Shown piece after piece: positions 40,201-50,006 of a stretch of DNA of 64,000 nt (within the stretch, counting starts at the first letter, position 1; each line of letters begins with the position of its first letter). A model generated the notes under the pieces. The model was given only the letters and a program-made list of their open reading frames with translations. It was not told the DNA's origin and ran no database searches. The stretch spans positions 3,273,036-3,337,035 of the forward strand of contig BSQZ01000018.1 of NCBI GenBank assembly GCA_033239005.1, in the 5' to 3' direction. This DNA comes from Lamellibrachia satsuma (lineage: Eukaryota; Annelida; Polychaeta; Sabellida; Siboglinidae). The position numbers and the translations under genes are program-made.

Positions 40201-43200
40201 TTTCTGGTACATGAAAACTCTATTTTCATAAAACATGTTAACATTTAATAGTCCCAGTATTTCGTTAAAATGGACAAGACACCAAATCCACATTTGTAAC
40301 ACTCACCCTGATTGGCCAGTTGTGTACCAGGTAGGTGTGTGGTATTGGTACCACTTGCCACTGTTTGCTGCCAACGAGGAATGCCGCCGACGAATGTGTC
40401 ATTGGGGGTGCCGTCGTGTTATTGTTGGTGTTGTTCCGGGGCATAGACGTTGGGTCTTCTGGGTTCAGATAAAGTTTCTCTTCTCCTTGCAGGAACAAAT
40501 GCTCATAGTTCTTCTGCAATGGCACCAGCAGTCAAAGTTATAATGGTGAAAACATTTCAACAATTACATAAATTTAAATAATGCATTATGTGGCACAGTG
40601 ACAACCAGCTGTAAAAACTATATATTAAATTACAATTAGATATTAAATATACAAACACAATTAAAGTATAATAGTAATAATATGGATATAATTACAATTC
40701 TGTCCCTCAATTGATTTAGCCACCACGAATCAGGTTCATTGATGTTCAGCTCGGTAGTGTGTGAATAGCTTAAGTGATATGCACAGTTGTTAAAACAAAA
40801 TGAAAGTAATGGTTTTGGGGCTATGCACCTAAGAGATAATAAAAACTAACCACGTACAATTAAAATCAAGAATATTACGCCAGTGGTTTATTCAGAATGT
40901 GTTCTAAAAGTTGGAGATTCCGGTCATTTCTCGGAATGACCGAGGGCTGTTAATCAGAGCGACCGATGAGCACAGGCGCAGTTCTATGAAATCAGGGTAA
41001 CCTAGACTACAAATGACATATTAAGGGAGGCCCTAATACACAGAACCAACGCAGTCTCAAACTTTTTATTTTGTCAGAAAGATGACTAGTTTAATAAACA
41101 AAGGCCAAAATATGCTACATAAGTTGAGTCTGGATGCAAACAGCCTGGCCATATCCTATTGGCAAGTACAGGAATAGGTGTAAACAAATATATTTTAATT
41201 TGGCGAGCGAATATTACCATCATACCACACTTGTGTTATCTGACAGGGTTATCTAGTAGTATGGCACGGCCCATGAAATTAAGATGTTGTGTGTTCAATA
41301 AGGTTTTCCTAGTAAACTGCCAGCATGATATTCTTAACTGGCTGTTTTAGTCATTCTTATAGGTGCATAGACCGAAAACCATGATTTTATATTGCTTTAT
41401 AATCATCTGACAGAAAATTTACGTAGATTGTTATATCGAGTAATTTGTGAAAGTGTGAACAGCTGCATGCAGTGGTATATAGAGCTCGAACACATGCCCA
41501 TTTTTCGTTGAATTTTAACTTGATAAAACAATTAATAGCTTGTCCAATGATTCCATCAAAATAAAAAAATTGCATAGCATGTCGCATTAGAAACTAGACT
41601 GGTTCGATTTATGACCAAACAAGTCTAAAATGACACCACACAGGGGTTGACACTAATTGGCATCCAGCACTTATCACACAGGGGTTGACACTAATTGGCA
41701 TCCAACACTTACCACACAGGGGTTGACATTAATTGGCATCCAACACTTACCACACATGGGTTGACACTAATTGGCATCCAACACTTACCACACAGGGGTT
41801 GACATTAATCGTATTAGAAACTAGACTGGTTCGATTTATGACCAAACAAGTCTAAAATGACACCACACAGGGGTTGACACTAATTGGCATCCAACACTTA
41901 CCACACCAGGGTTGACATTAATCGGCATCCAACACTTACCACACATGGGTTGACACTAACTGGCATCCAACACTTACCACACAGGGGTTGACACTAATTG
42001 GCATCCAACACTTACCACACAGGGGTTGACACTAACTGGCATCCAACACTTACTACACAGGGGTTGACACTAACTGGCATCCAACACTTACCACACAGGG
42101 GTTGACACTAACAGCAGCCTTCACAAACTGCAGCTGCAGTAACCGTGGCAACGATTGGTGCCACTCTGATGAACTGAGTGCCTCTTTGGGTTTGTCACTG
42201 ACCATCCACAGTTGGCAGCCCTCACAGCCCCACTCCTGCAAGTGGACACACTGGCAATACATGCTAAATAAACAGTTTTCACTCATTGGCAGCACAGCTG
42301 ATGAGGTGTTACTCACCTGCCACTTCACAAACAAGTAGTACGAAAAAACTTTTTCAAAGCACACAAAACCATATTGATTGTCTCCTATGCCTGCACATTT
42401 CAGAAAATCTGTAGGAGTTACAGGTAAACCAATAGAGTTAAAATATCATTATGCTTTGGAATGAACTGTTTTAACCTTTTAAAAAGCAACAGTACAGATG
42501 GCTGTTCACAGAACCACCCAAGTCCTACCACTGAGAACTACACATATTACAGAGCACTACCTATACCATTGAGCACTATTCATATTACTTAGAACTACAT
42601 ATATCATTGAGCACTACACATATTACTAAGCATTACATGAATCATTGAGCACTACACGCACCATTGAAATAATGTGAAGTAGTGGATTTCTGGAGAGATC
42701 TTCACACAAACTTGAACTGAAATGAAGAAAGAATATACAATTTTGAATTGAGGTTATGGAGTAGCTAAATCTAACTACCTAATCATGAATATGTTTAGGT
42801 GCAACATTGTATCTTTTAAGACATTCCCACAAACTTAAATAACATGAATCTACGGTGGCAGAATACCAGAATGAACAACAAACCATACATGTGAATAACT
42901 TGCAGCACGAGCATGAAAGTACCATCATTTATCGAAATAAACTCTCTACGTCCCCCATCAGGCAGATCGAAAAAAAGAAATAAAAAACAGGCCTCTGTGA
43001 ATTGGGTGTTTAATTATAGGCGGGGTTCGATCAAACCCCCAAACACCGCCTAAATATGCCACAGTAATGTGACTGTATAAGTATGTACCTTGACTCGACC
43101 CCCAAACACCCTCTAAATGTACCATAGTAGTGTGACAGTATGAGTATGTACCTTGACTCGACCCCCAAATACCCTCTAAATGTACCATAGTAATGTGACT

Positions 43201-46200
43201 GTATGAGTATGTACCTTGACTCGACCCCCAAACACCCTCTAAATGTACCATAGTAATGTAACTGTATGAGTATGTACCTTGACTCGACCCCCAAACACCC
43301 TCTAAATGTACCATATTAATATGACTGGATGAGTATGTACCTTGACTTGACCCCCAAACACCCTCTAAATGTACCACAGTAATGTGACTGTATGAGTATG
43401 TACCTTGACTCGACACCCAGACACCCTCTAAATGTACCATAGTAATGTAACTGTATGAGTATGTACCTTGACTCGACCCCCAAACACCCTCTAAATGTAC
43501 CACAGTAATGTGACTGTATGAGTATGTACCTTGACTCGACCCCCAAACACCCTCTAAATGTACCACAGTAATGTAACTGTATGAGTATGTACCTTGACTC
43601 GACCCCCAAACACCCTCTAAATGTACCATATTAATATGACTGGATGAGTATGTACCTTGACTCGACCCCCAAACACCCTCTAAATGTACCATAGTAATGT
43701 GACTGTATGAGTATGTACCTTGACTCGACCCCCAAACACCCTCTAAATGTACCACAGTAATGTAACTGTATGAGTATGTACCTTGACTCGACCCCCAAAC
43801 ACCCTCTAAATGTACCATATTAATATGACTGGATGAGTATGTACCTTGACTTGACCCCCAAACACCCTCTAAATGTACCATAGTAATGTGACTGTATAAG
43901 TATGTACCTTGACTCGACCCCCAAACACCCTCTAAATGTACCATAGTAATGTGACTGTATAAGTATGTACCTTGACTCGACCCCCAAATACCCTCTAAAT
44001 GTACCACAGTAATGTGACTGTATAAAGTATGTACCTTGACTCGACCCCCAAACACCCTCTAAATGTACCATAGTAATGTGACTGTATAAGTATGTACCTT
44101 GACTCGACCCCCAAACACCCTCCAAATGTACCACAGTAATGTGACTGTATAAAGTATGTACCTTGACTCGACCCCCAAACACCCTCTAAATGTACCATAA
44201 TAATGTGACTGTATAAGTATGTACCTTGACTCGACCCCCAAATACCCTCTAAATGTACCACAGTAATGTGACTGTATAAGTATGTACCTTGACTCGACCC
44301 CCATGGAGTGGAGCAGGAGAGTCCCAAAGACACTCCATATGGAGAAGCCTCCCTTCTCCCACGCCAGGGCCAGAGCACAGCCGTCCGGAGTCCACCGCAG
44401 CACCGACACTGCCCCGCACACGGTCGTGATGTCTGCAGCACACGAGACGGAAACAACTATTGGTATGTAGCATCCATGTGGCGAATACAATGTAATGATG
44501 CAGAACATGACACAGAACACAGGTCAGTGGCTGAATCCTTCCCAGAGAAGTCGAGTTGGTGTTGGAACAAACAGGTCTGCCAGAGGATGACGTGCTTTGA
44601 ACAGTCCCAGGGACTGGCTAGCGTGCTATAAGAATTTACCTCAACCTTTTTATTGGGTACGACTGTCAATGAAATGGAACAGTTAATGAAACAGTCCAAA
44701 ATTAAGATGATCACAAGTTGTAAATATCAGCGAAATGTTACAGAATATAGAACATTGGGTAGCTTTATAAAACTGGTTGCTATTAATCAAATTACTGCAA
44801 AAATGTAAGTTTTTACCCTGACCAGGGAAATCTTTGCTGGATACGACGAGTCTGTTTGATATGACGAGGGCACCGGTCACTTCATCCAGGTGATACACAA
44901 CACCCTCACCACTGCAACACAACCAATTACAACTGACAACACATACAGGCAATACTGGTCATTATGTTTAACTTACACATACGGTTGAGACACAAAATGA
45001 TATAAAGGTTCAAATCATATAACATATAACATAGGTAACATTGAATTGATAATGTACTCGACACAGTATAAAATTTATTATTATGGTTTCATAAAATATG
45101 TAATTATGCTGTATGGAAAGTTGAACTTTTGAGGGTCTCGACAGTAAGGGGGGTACTTACTTGGAGCAGCCAAACGCCATGAGCATATACTTGTGGTTGA
45201 TGGCAACAGTTGTTGCACAGGTCACTTCCTGTGCCCATACGCCCACCACTTGCTGCAACAACAATGCATTCTCTGTCAGAGTAACACACCTACACAACAT
45301 ACCCAATACTTCCTGCAACAACAACACATCTGTCAGTAACACACCTAGACAACACACCCACCACTTGCTGCAACAACAACATGCCTATGTCATAGTAACA
45401 CACCTACATAACACACCCACCACTGTATCAACAACACAAATATGCCAGACTAACATTCAGTAGACACCTTTCTATGGCAAGTAAACAGAAACCTACCTAA
45501 CCTACACCCTACCACCCATCTTATACTCGACCGAAACCACCCTTTCCAGAAGATGGAGGTTTTCCAAAATGACATGATGAGATGGATGACAAATCACAGA
45601 CTGTGTAATAAAGTACCCATCATAGAACTGTGTCGAGTCACTGGTCTAACACCAGTTATGGATGAAGTCTGTAAATGGCAAGTGGTTCAGAACTTGGGAC
45701 AAGTGAAAAGAAGTAGCCTTCCAGTCAAAGCCACCTTGGCATGCCAGAGGGTAAACAACAAGGAAAACTCAACAGAAGATGGATGGAAGACGTAAAATTA
45801 ACTGAACGTGAAAGAAAAGGTTGTGGAAAACGTTTGCATTTCTGCAAAGCGGAGAAAGCGTTGAGAGAGGGAGGCAGAGGGTGAGGCAGAGGGAGTGGAG
45901 GGGAGGGGACAGGAGAGGAAGAGGGAGAGAGGAGAGATAGGTGTAACTGTTAAATAACTTATAGTGTTTACACAGCAATATAAGCATTTTCCATTCACTG
46001 TGCAACAGAATAATAAAGAAAAATGACAAGCAAATGCATGTGAAACCTTTGATCAGGTATTCAAATATTGGAGTTCTCAAAGAAACATTGCTAATTTATG
46101 TGCTACTTACCAGCTTTTTATCCCCAAAACTGAAGAATTCCTGCAATTTTTAGCAAGGATCAACACACAAAACTTTGATTATTCTGGGTAATCCAGGGTA

Positions 46201-49200
46201 AAAATTCAACATGGTTTACATAAAACAGGTACCAGGGTATGTTGCATCTATCATATTAACACATTGGGCAAACTTATAAGTAAATGTTCGCAACAGACTA
46301 CCCACATAAATAATAACAACTCTGGTGATAACATGATGAAACAGGAGGGTGGCGGTTATGTCTTTAGTTCAAATTAAAGCCCCTCAATAAAAAGATAAGA
46401 AATAAGGTGCTAGTCACAATCATGTTGCCCAACTATTAACCCTGATGACTACTCACACTTGGTTCAAACTTGAGTGTGTCTGCCGTCATGAATGCTGCCC
46501 TCCCATTGGACATCACCACAGCAAAACCTGCCAGTAGAGGGCTGTACTGCATGGATGTCACGTAGATGTTCTCTTCAGCCATTTGTGACGCTGCAGTGTG
46601 AATACAAATCATTATTACAATTGATTCTGCTCAATGGAACATTACAAGTAGCTGTGTCATTTCATGCATCACATGCACAGAAGCTGGCTCATGTTTGTGG
46701 CAAGTATTCATCCACTCTGTTTTATCATGAATCATGTTTCCAAGTCAAATACAGATAAAGATTTGCACCATATGTGAGACAAATGCATCAAAAATATTTA
46801 TAAAAACATCTACATGTTAAGATTTTAAACCATTTGCGGTTTAATGAATTTACTAACTAGTATAGTTACTTAAACATAAATAGCCCCTTCCAGTAAACTA
46901 ATTAATTTCACTTTATTACCAGTATTACATGTACATAGCCAGACATTTACAACAATGTAATATGGTGAAACTTGTTCATAGCGGTCACTGCAGGGACCAT
47001 GCATTATGTCTGTTATGGACCAGTGTCCATTATGGAGAATTTGATTAAGTGGATACTCACTAGGTGGCACCATTCTAATTTTTTATGGTCACTAGTTGGT
47101 ACAGTCGTCAACGATACAAAGTTACAGTCAATTAAACATTACATGTGTATACAATATGAACTTAGTTGGTGAAAATGTCATTAATCACACACTGCATAGA
47201 AACCAGGTGGCATATGGGGCCCATTATTGGTCCCATGTAATCACCATTTTGTTTGACACTCTACAAACAAATGAGTAATCCACCGGAGGGACGTAATTAA
47301 ACCGAACTGTACACCCGCCACTACTGTCGACAGATAATAACATTGACAAATTTCTCCTTGTTCATTCACTTTGGTTGGAGCTTGGCTTCTGAGAGTTAGA
47401 CTTTGAGTTTTTGTCAAAACAAAGCAGGGTTAGGGTTACGGAAAGGCGAGCTGAAATGGCTTTGAGGTCCAAGAGAAGCCAAGGGGTGAAAGTTTACACA
47501 GCTGGCAGTGGCCTAGGCTCACCTTATTTGAAGCACATTTCTTCTTGATGACATTATGCTGATGGCATGACACAGAATAGATACTTAGCGAAGTTAGTGG
47601 TTATCAGCAGTGGCTCAGCTAGACTGGCCTTTGGGATTGGCAATGCACTTTGACCTGTCTGCAAGCGACAGGGTGACTATGAATGGTTGGGTCCAAATTG
47701 TTGTCCATTGTTGTCCACATTGGCCAGGTGGTCCGTTATACACAGGTGTCCGTTATGGACAGGTGTCCACTAATGCAGGTTTTGTTCTATGTTCATTTAC
47801 TCCCAACAGTTAAATATAAGATATTTACAACAGCCTAACAACATACGTACCTAACATATGAAAGTATCAATAATACTTTGTCAATGATTCACATGTGTAT
47901 GTTACTATTTTCCTTTGGAAATAAAGAATTGATATGATCTGAGTATCTGCCTTGCACACAGTTCTACGCACCTCTAGAATGCTGCAAGTCGAGACTGAAG
48001 GGAATGATGCCTATCTCTATCGTCATGTCGCCTTTCACATAGCAGTCCCAGCGCACTCGCTGCAGCAGACCATGGCCTGTCGACACAAGCAGCTCTTCCC
48101 GGAGACACACCATGCTACAAACACAACCAGCGAGATGAACATATTGTTTTTTGCTTTTGTGCAGTAATTGCAGTACATTTGAATACTTCCCAAATTATAA
48201 TATGTCTGACATCCCATGGACTGGACACAGCACTACTGCAAAACAAAGTTTTTCTTCATAGCTTCTGTGCAATAACTACAACACTGCTGAATACCTCCCA
48301 TGTTGATAAGTCATGGCATTACAACCAAACAATCCTTTTGGATGCTGTCGCACTGAACATACCTCTTCACACCACCAGACACCTGCACATTGGCAATGTG
48401 ACACAGCTTGAGTGAGGGTATGTGTAGATTATCACCAACGGTGATCACTTCAGTCCGTCCACCGACTCTCCTGGCAACACATGTCAAACAATGAGAGTCA
48501 CCAAGAAAGAAATTCTATTAAAACACACAAAAGTATATGTCAGAATTCTGCATATATGAATACTCCCAGAAGAGACACATACAACTGAGACTATTATACA
48601 CGATAAGTCTGCATTTATATATATGCTACTACAATTAGTTCAACGTCAATCCTCTAGGACTGCGTTTCCAGTCACCGCTAAATTTGGCAAACAAAGGCAG
48701 TATATCACTAATATTATTTCAAATCCTCCATAAAAAAATCATTATACCATAATTCAAGCTATTTGTTGCATTTTCTTTACAGGAACAAAAATATTCATAA
48801 AACATAAAAAAGTGTTTATGTACATCTGACACTCTGACTGACAATGTACACACAAAGTACACACTCTTCTGACACCATTATGACATATGCATCCTGAAAT
48901 AATGTTATAATAAAAAGATACACAAAAATGCTAGTATAGTAAACTTAATTCCATAGCAGTATTTCTATAGAATACATACCCCGGGGTACGTATTCTATAT
49001 AGATATAGAATTCATATCCCGGGATACATATTCGTATTCTATTCTAGGTGTTTCAGTGTTATAAAAGTGAACTTTATTCATAGTAAACATACAAAGCTAT
49101 TGGAATATGGAGAAAACACATTTTGCGTAATTGTTTTTCAAAAAACATCATTCTACCTGGCATATCTCCTCACATCACATCCTCTGTCTTTCAAAATGAA

Positions 49201-50006
49201 TTACCTAAAATTCACATATCGCTTACAACTACATTAAAAATATTGTATATTAAGTAACTGTAGGAAGTTAGAAAGCAAACCTGTTTTCTTTCTGTGTGAA
49301 AAGTGTGGCCTGTTTGTTGGCGTTGTCCAGCTGAACCTCGTAGAAGATGATATATCCACGAGAAGTCTGCAACACAAACATCCACGATCTTATCTCAACA
49401 ATACTCCAATATTTCTTAGCTCCCTCGTATTACTTTAATCAAAATCAAATCTATCATTTCTTTATTTCTGGTCAACAGCCACTATCAGCTGACATACCTT
49501 ATCATAATTATGTGTTGTCAATATGTATTTTGGGTTGACAGTATGACATAAAATTTAATATTTCTATTCATTTGTTTCTAATGAAAAATGGGTCTGACAA
49601 TAGTGTGTACAATTAAGATATAAATTCATCATTTTATAATGAATTTATCTGAAAACACATTTAATTGATACTCAAATCCGTGGCATTACTATTATAAAAT
49701 TTCAACATAAAAATTAGTACATTACCATAGGGAATTTATTACATCTGATACTTATATAAAATTTCCTAAAAATACCACCTCTCTGGTACAGTATCCCAAG
49801 GGCCAAGCTAAATTTACATTTGACTGAATGTTCTACAATTCACCCATAAATAAACGTTATGCATTGTTCTCCAAGATAGTATTTCCAGGCACACTCACAG
49901 ACACTGCCACCATGCTGGAGTTGGGCTTCCAAACTGCCGTCTGGTTAATGCCAAACTCATAGACAGAGTGGTCGGAGCGGCGGTAACGAAAGATCTGTAC
50001 ACTTGG
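22264..50006 (-). CDS. RIC1: RIC1, Rab6 GEF complex subunit (partial at the N-terminus), 32 exons
   Basis: Family role: RIC1 pairs with RGP1 to form the nucleotide-exchange factor for Rab6 (yeast Ypt6) on Golgi membranes, supporting endosome-to-Golgi retrograde traffic. Thirty-two coding exons on the minus strand were placed by protein similarity and GT-AG junctions, totalling about 1,379 codons. Human RIC1 is about 1,420. The first exon found opens at residues equivalent to about 51 (PSVQIF); the MYFLSGWPKR-type N-terminal exon is not visible and probably lies past 64 kb. The C-terminus ends in RYECVVS and stop at 22264-22266, comparable with YDCSVS in human. Exon coordinates are given in the two block entries. 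All junctions keep phase except that between exons 44288-44432 and 42317-42390, where a 63-bp minisatellite occupies the intron. Many introns carry arrays made from splice-junction sequence. Confidence 0.93.
23676..23868 (-). repeat. 36-bp minisatellite (RIC1 intron)
   Basis: Five units of about 36 bp built on GGCATAGACACCAGGTA and GGCCCCAACC. It continues directly out of a SINE-like fragment at 23869-23960, from which the unit seems to have grown. It does not touch an exon. Confidence 0.9.
23869..23960 (-). mobile_element. Partial SINE-like fragment
   Basis: The reverse complement begins GGGGCACAGTAGTTTGGCAG, a tRNA-like head. It then jumps to CGTTCACTCCAC and CTTTCGGAAAAGACTC, so an internal deletion has removed the B box. 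Confidence 0.5.
24363..24805. repeat. 55-bp minisatellite, 8 copies
   Basis: Eight nearly identical 55-bp units (core TTATATAGAAGACACAATAA). High identity suggests recent expansion. It lies in the RIC1 intron upstream of exon 24118-24292 but does not include the junction. Confidence 0.95.
25060..25222. repeat. 34-bp minisatellite, about 5 copies
   Basis: Units of GAGACAACCCCTGAGCACAT plus a TACATTATATTTT-type tail. It begins about 25 bp downstream of the chosen donor of exon 25248-25424. If the alternative donor in CTCAGGG/GTTGTC were used, the array would start at the junction. Confidence 0.9.
25425..25745. repeat. 42-46-bp minisatellite abutting a RIC1 acceptor
   Basis: Eight or so units (core GGTCAGTGTCACAGAGCAAG). 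In the minus orientation each of the first units ends CTTGCCTGCATG, and the exon-proximal copy continues straight into CAG, the acceptor of exon 25248-25424. The unit therefore contains the pre-acceptor tract. Confidence 0.9.
26500..26622. repeat. GGGAGA-type purine tract
   Basis: Purine-rich (GAGGGA)n sequence starting about 20 bp downstream of the donor of RIC1 exon 26639-26751. Confidence 0.85.
27715..27840 (+). repeat. Dispersed repeat overlapping the end of a RIC1 exon
   Basis: Shares an ordered set of blocks (AACCCTTTC, GTTTCCA, CAATAGA, TTCATATTG, TAATT) with 34737-34860. It overlaps the last bases and donor of exon 27815-28052, so part of that junction may derive from an old repeat. 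Confidence 0.4.
28240..28366. repeat. 30-bp minisatellite, 4 copies
   Basis: Units of GTGTACATATTTGATGGAAC plus TATCCACCAG. It lies about 100 bp from the donor of exon 28467-28551 and does not include it. Confidence 0.95.
28918..29060 (-). pseudogene. Decayed duplicate of part of a RIC1 exon and its intron
   Basis: Matches 29106-29248 at an offset of about 188 bp. The match includes the exon segment GCCACAGACAGCTTCTCTAG (here GCCACTGACAGCTTATCTAG) and the downstream intron sequence. The true exon is 29202-29288. The copy lacks the first part of the exon and its acceptor, and the donor position is altered. Confidence 0.7.
29914..30137 (-). repeat. About 54-bp array of acceptor plus exon start (RIC1)
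   Basis: Four decoy copies follow the real acceptor of exon 29771-29913. In minus orientation each unit holds GATTGTTTCAG, then exon-like ACCCCTTGTTGCCGCAGGTG and more than 20 further bases of the exon. Confidence 0.93.
30604..30690 (-). repeat. 42-bp duplication of a RIC1 donor junction
   Basis: Exon 30678-30802 ends CCCATTCCAG/GTACCT. An identical junction lies 42 bp further into the intron (boundary at 30636) within two near-identical 42-bp units. Confidence 0.95.
30811..30836. repeat. AT dinucleotide microsatellite
   Basis: An (AT)n run directly preceding the acceptor of RIC1 exon 30678-30802 in the minus orientation. Confidence 0.9.
31561..31644. repeat. 18-bp minisatellite
   Basis: About five units of GCGAAGGCTTGGGTGCGA. 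Markedly GC-rich against an AT-rich intron. Confidence 0.93.
32400..32640. repeat. Trinucleotide-like microsatellite
   Basis: Interrupted ACT, ATG and ATT triplets (CTACTACTACTATGATGATG-type). It lies just downstream of the donor of RIC1 exon 32664-32773. Confidence 0.85.
32774..33612 (-). repeat. 62-bp array of acceptor plus exon start (RIC1)
   Basis: About 14 copies of a 62-bp unit. In minus orientation each contains CATGTTTCAG followed by CCCTGTTGTTTGA, CTGGTATA. This is the acceptor and about the first 22 bases of exon 32664-32773, which begins ALLFEAGI. The plus-strand 60-codon frames repeated every 62 bp are translations of this array. Confidence 0.97.
34481..34597 (-). repeat. 28-bp array of a RIC1 acceptor
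   Basis: Four units of 28 bp. In minus orientation each is CTCTGTCCACCTG(C/T)AG. The exon-proximal copy is the real acceptor of exon 34352-34480; the others end TGTAG and then TTAACGACTG. Confidence 0.95.
34720..34870 (+). repeat. Dispersed repeat related to 27715-27840
   Basis: Shares ordered short blocks with the copy overlapping RIC1 exon 27815-28052. Unclassified. Confidence 0.4.
35490..36066. repeat. 16-18-bp minisatellite CACCCCACACACCCGT
   Basis: More than 30 copies with small length variation. The long HPTHPSP-type frames across it (for example plus 35459-36073) are repeat translations. Confidence 0.97.
37381..37493. repeat. C-rich degenerate repeat at a RIC1 donor
   Basis: C-rich tract with CCCCACTGCC-type sub-repeats. 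It directly follows exon 37494-37583 on the minus strand, where the transcript would be G-rich. Confidence 0.7.
38070..39420 (+). mobile_element. CR1/L2-like non-LTR element with internal deletion (RIC1 intron)
   Basis: The 5' part reads as an endonuclease N-terminus ([29 protein letters not shown]). It jumps at about 38570 to the late RT region ([51 protein letters not shown]). It ends with the same 3' tail as the copies at 1.2-2.1 kb. The catalytic RT core is deleted and many stops are present. It is antisense to RIC1. Confidence 0.82.
41640..42117 (-). repeat. 38-bp array of a RIC1 donor junction, with a higher-order duplication
   Basis: About 11 copies of a 38-bp unit. In minus orientation each carries GTGTCAACCCCTGTG/TGGTAAGTGTTGG, the last about 20 bases of exon 42092-42235 (encoding VSVNPCV) and its GTAAGT donor. 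The array is interrupted at about 41809-41870 by a second copy of its own left flank (41583-41645), so a larger block was also duplicated. Confidence 0.95.
43031..44302 (-). repeat. 63-bp array of a RIC1 donor junction, about 20 copies
   Basis: In minus orientation each unit contains GGGGGTCGAGTCAAG/GTACAT, identical to the end of exon 44288-44432 and its donor. Most units are 63 bp, so frame is kept and a 365-codon frame (42958-44055) runs across them. Two 64-bp units with an extra A, at about 44025 and 44152, shift frame. Confidence 0.96.
44527..44640 (+). mobile_element. SINE 3' fragment
   Basis: Matches the body and 3' end of the SINE at 15040-15350 (CCCAGAGAAGT, AACAGTCCCAGGGACTGG, GCTATAAGAA). 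The tRNA head is missing. Confidence 0.65.
45253..45430 (-). repeat. Array of acceptor plus exon start (RIC1)
   Basis: In minus orientation about three degenerate units of 50-60 bp repeat TTGTTGTTGCAG followed by (C/G)AAGT(G)GTGGG. The exon-proximal copy is the real acceptor and start of exon 45161-45252 (QVVGVWAQ). Confidence 0.9.
45545..45805 (+). mobile_element. Non-LTR retrotransposon RT C-terminal fragment
   Basis: The frame 45553-45795 reads [27 protein letters not shown] and [11 protein letters not shown]. This is the C-terminal block typical of many RTE/Jockey-like polyproteins (VPI.DLC...TGL.PV.DEV). The remainder is absent. It may belong to the family at 3.45-4.98 kb, but this cannot be shown here. 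Confidence 0.65.
45848..45945. repeat. GA-rich purine tract
   Basis: Imperfect GAGGGAG/GGAGAG sequence in a RIC1 intron. Confidence 0.85.
46960..47790. repeat. Candidate dispersed element with repeated TGGACA...TGTCCA motifs
   Basis: Both ends of this interval carry related text (GTC(T/C)GTTATGGAC, GTGTCCA(T/C)TA). I could not define termini or target duplications. Confidence 0.3.
48966..49035. repeat. Two adjacent near-perfect palindromes
   Basis: 48966-48999 is a 34-bp palindrome centred on CCCC/GGGG with a single mismatched pair. 49007-49035 is a second, weaker one centred on CCC/GGG. It lies in a RIC1 intron with no coding role evident. Confidence 0.85.

Larger units (their letters stand above)
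39658..50006 (-). other. RIC1: RIC1 N-terminal block: beta-propeller exons
   Basis: Thirteen exons, in coding order: 49899-50006, 49281-49366, 48363-48470, 47972-48114, 46457-46590, 46111-46140, 45161-45252, 44817-44911, 44288-44432, 42317-42390, 42092-42235, 40307-40513, 39658-39768. They encode the WD40-like propeller region. Recognisable motifs are [91 protein letters not shown] and [12 protein letters not shown]. Exon 44817-44911 has two candidate donors 6 bp apart. GTAAAA gives the listed end. GTCAGG (exon low end 44823) gives FPDI, matching the human YPDI more closely. The exon at 46111-46140 is only 30 nt. Confidence 0.88.

Noticed and set aside
42958..44055. 365-codon minus-strand open frame
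   Set aside because: It is the translation of a 63-bp minisatellite in a RIC1 intron (repeating [14 protein letters not shown]). Frame is kept because 63 is divisible by three.
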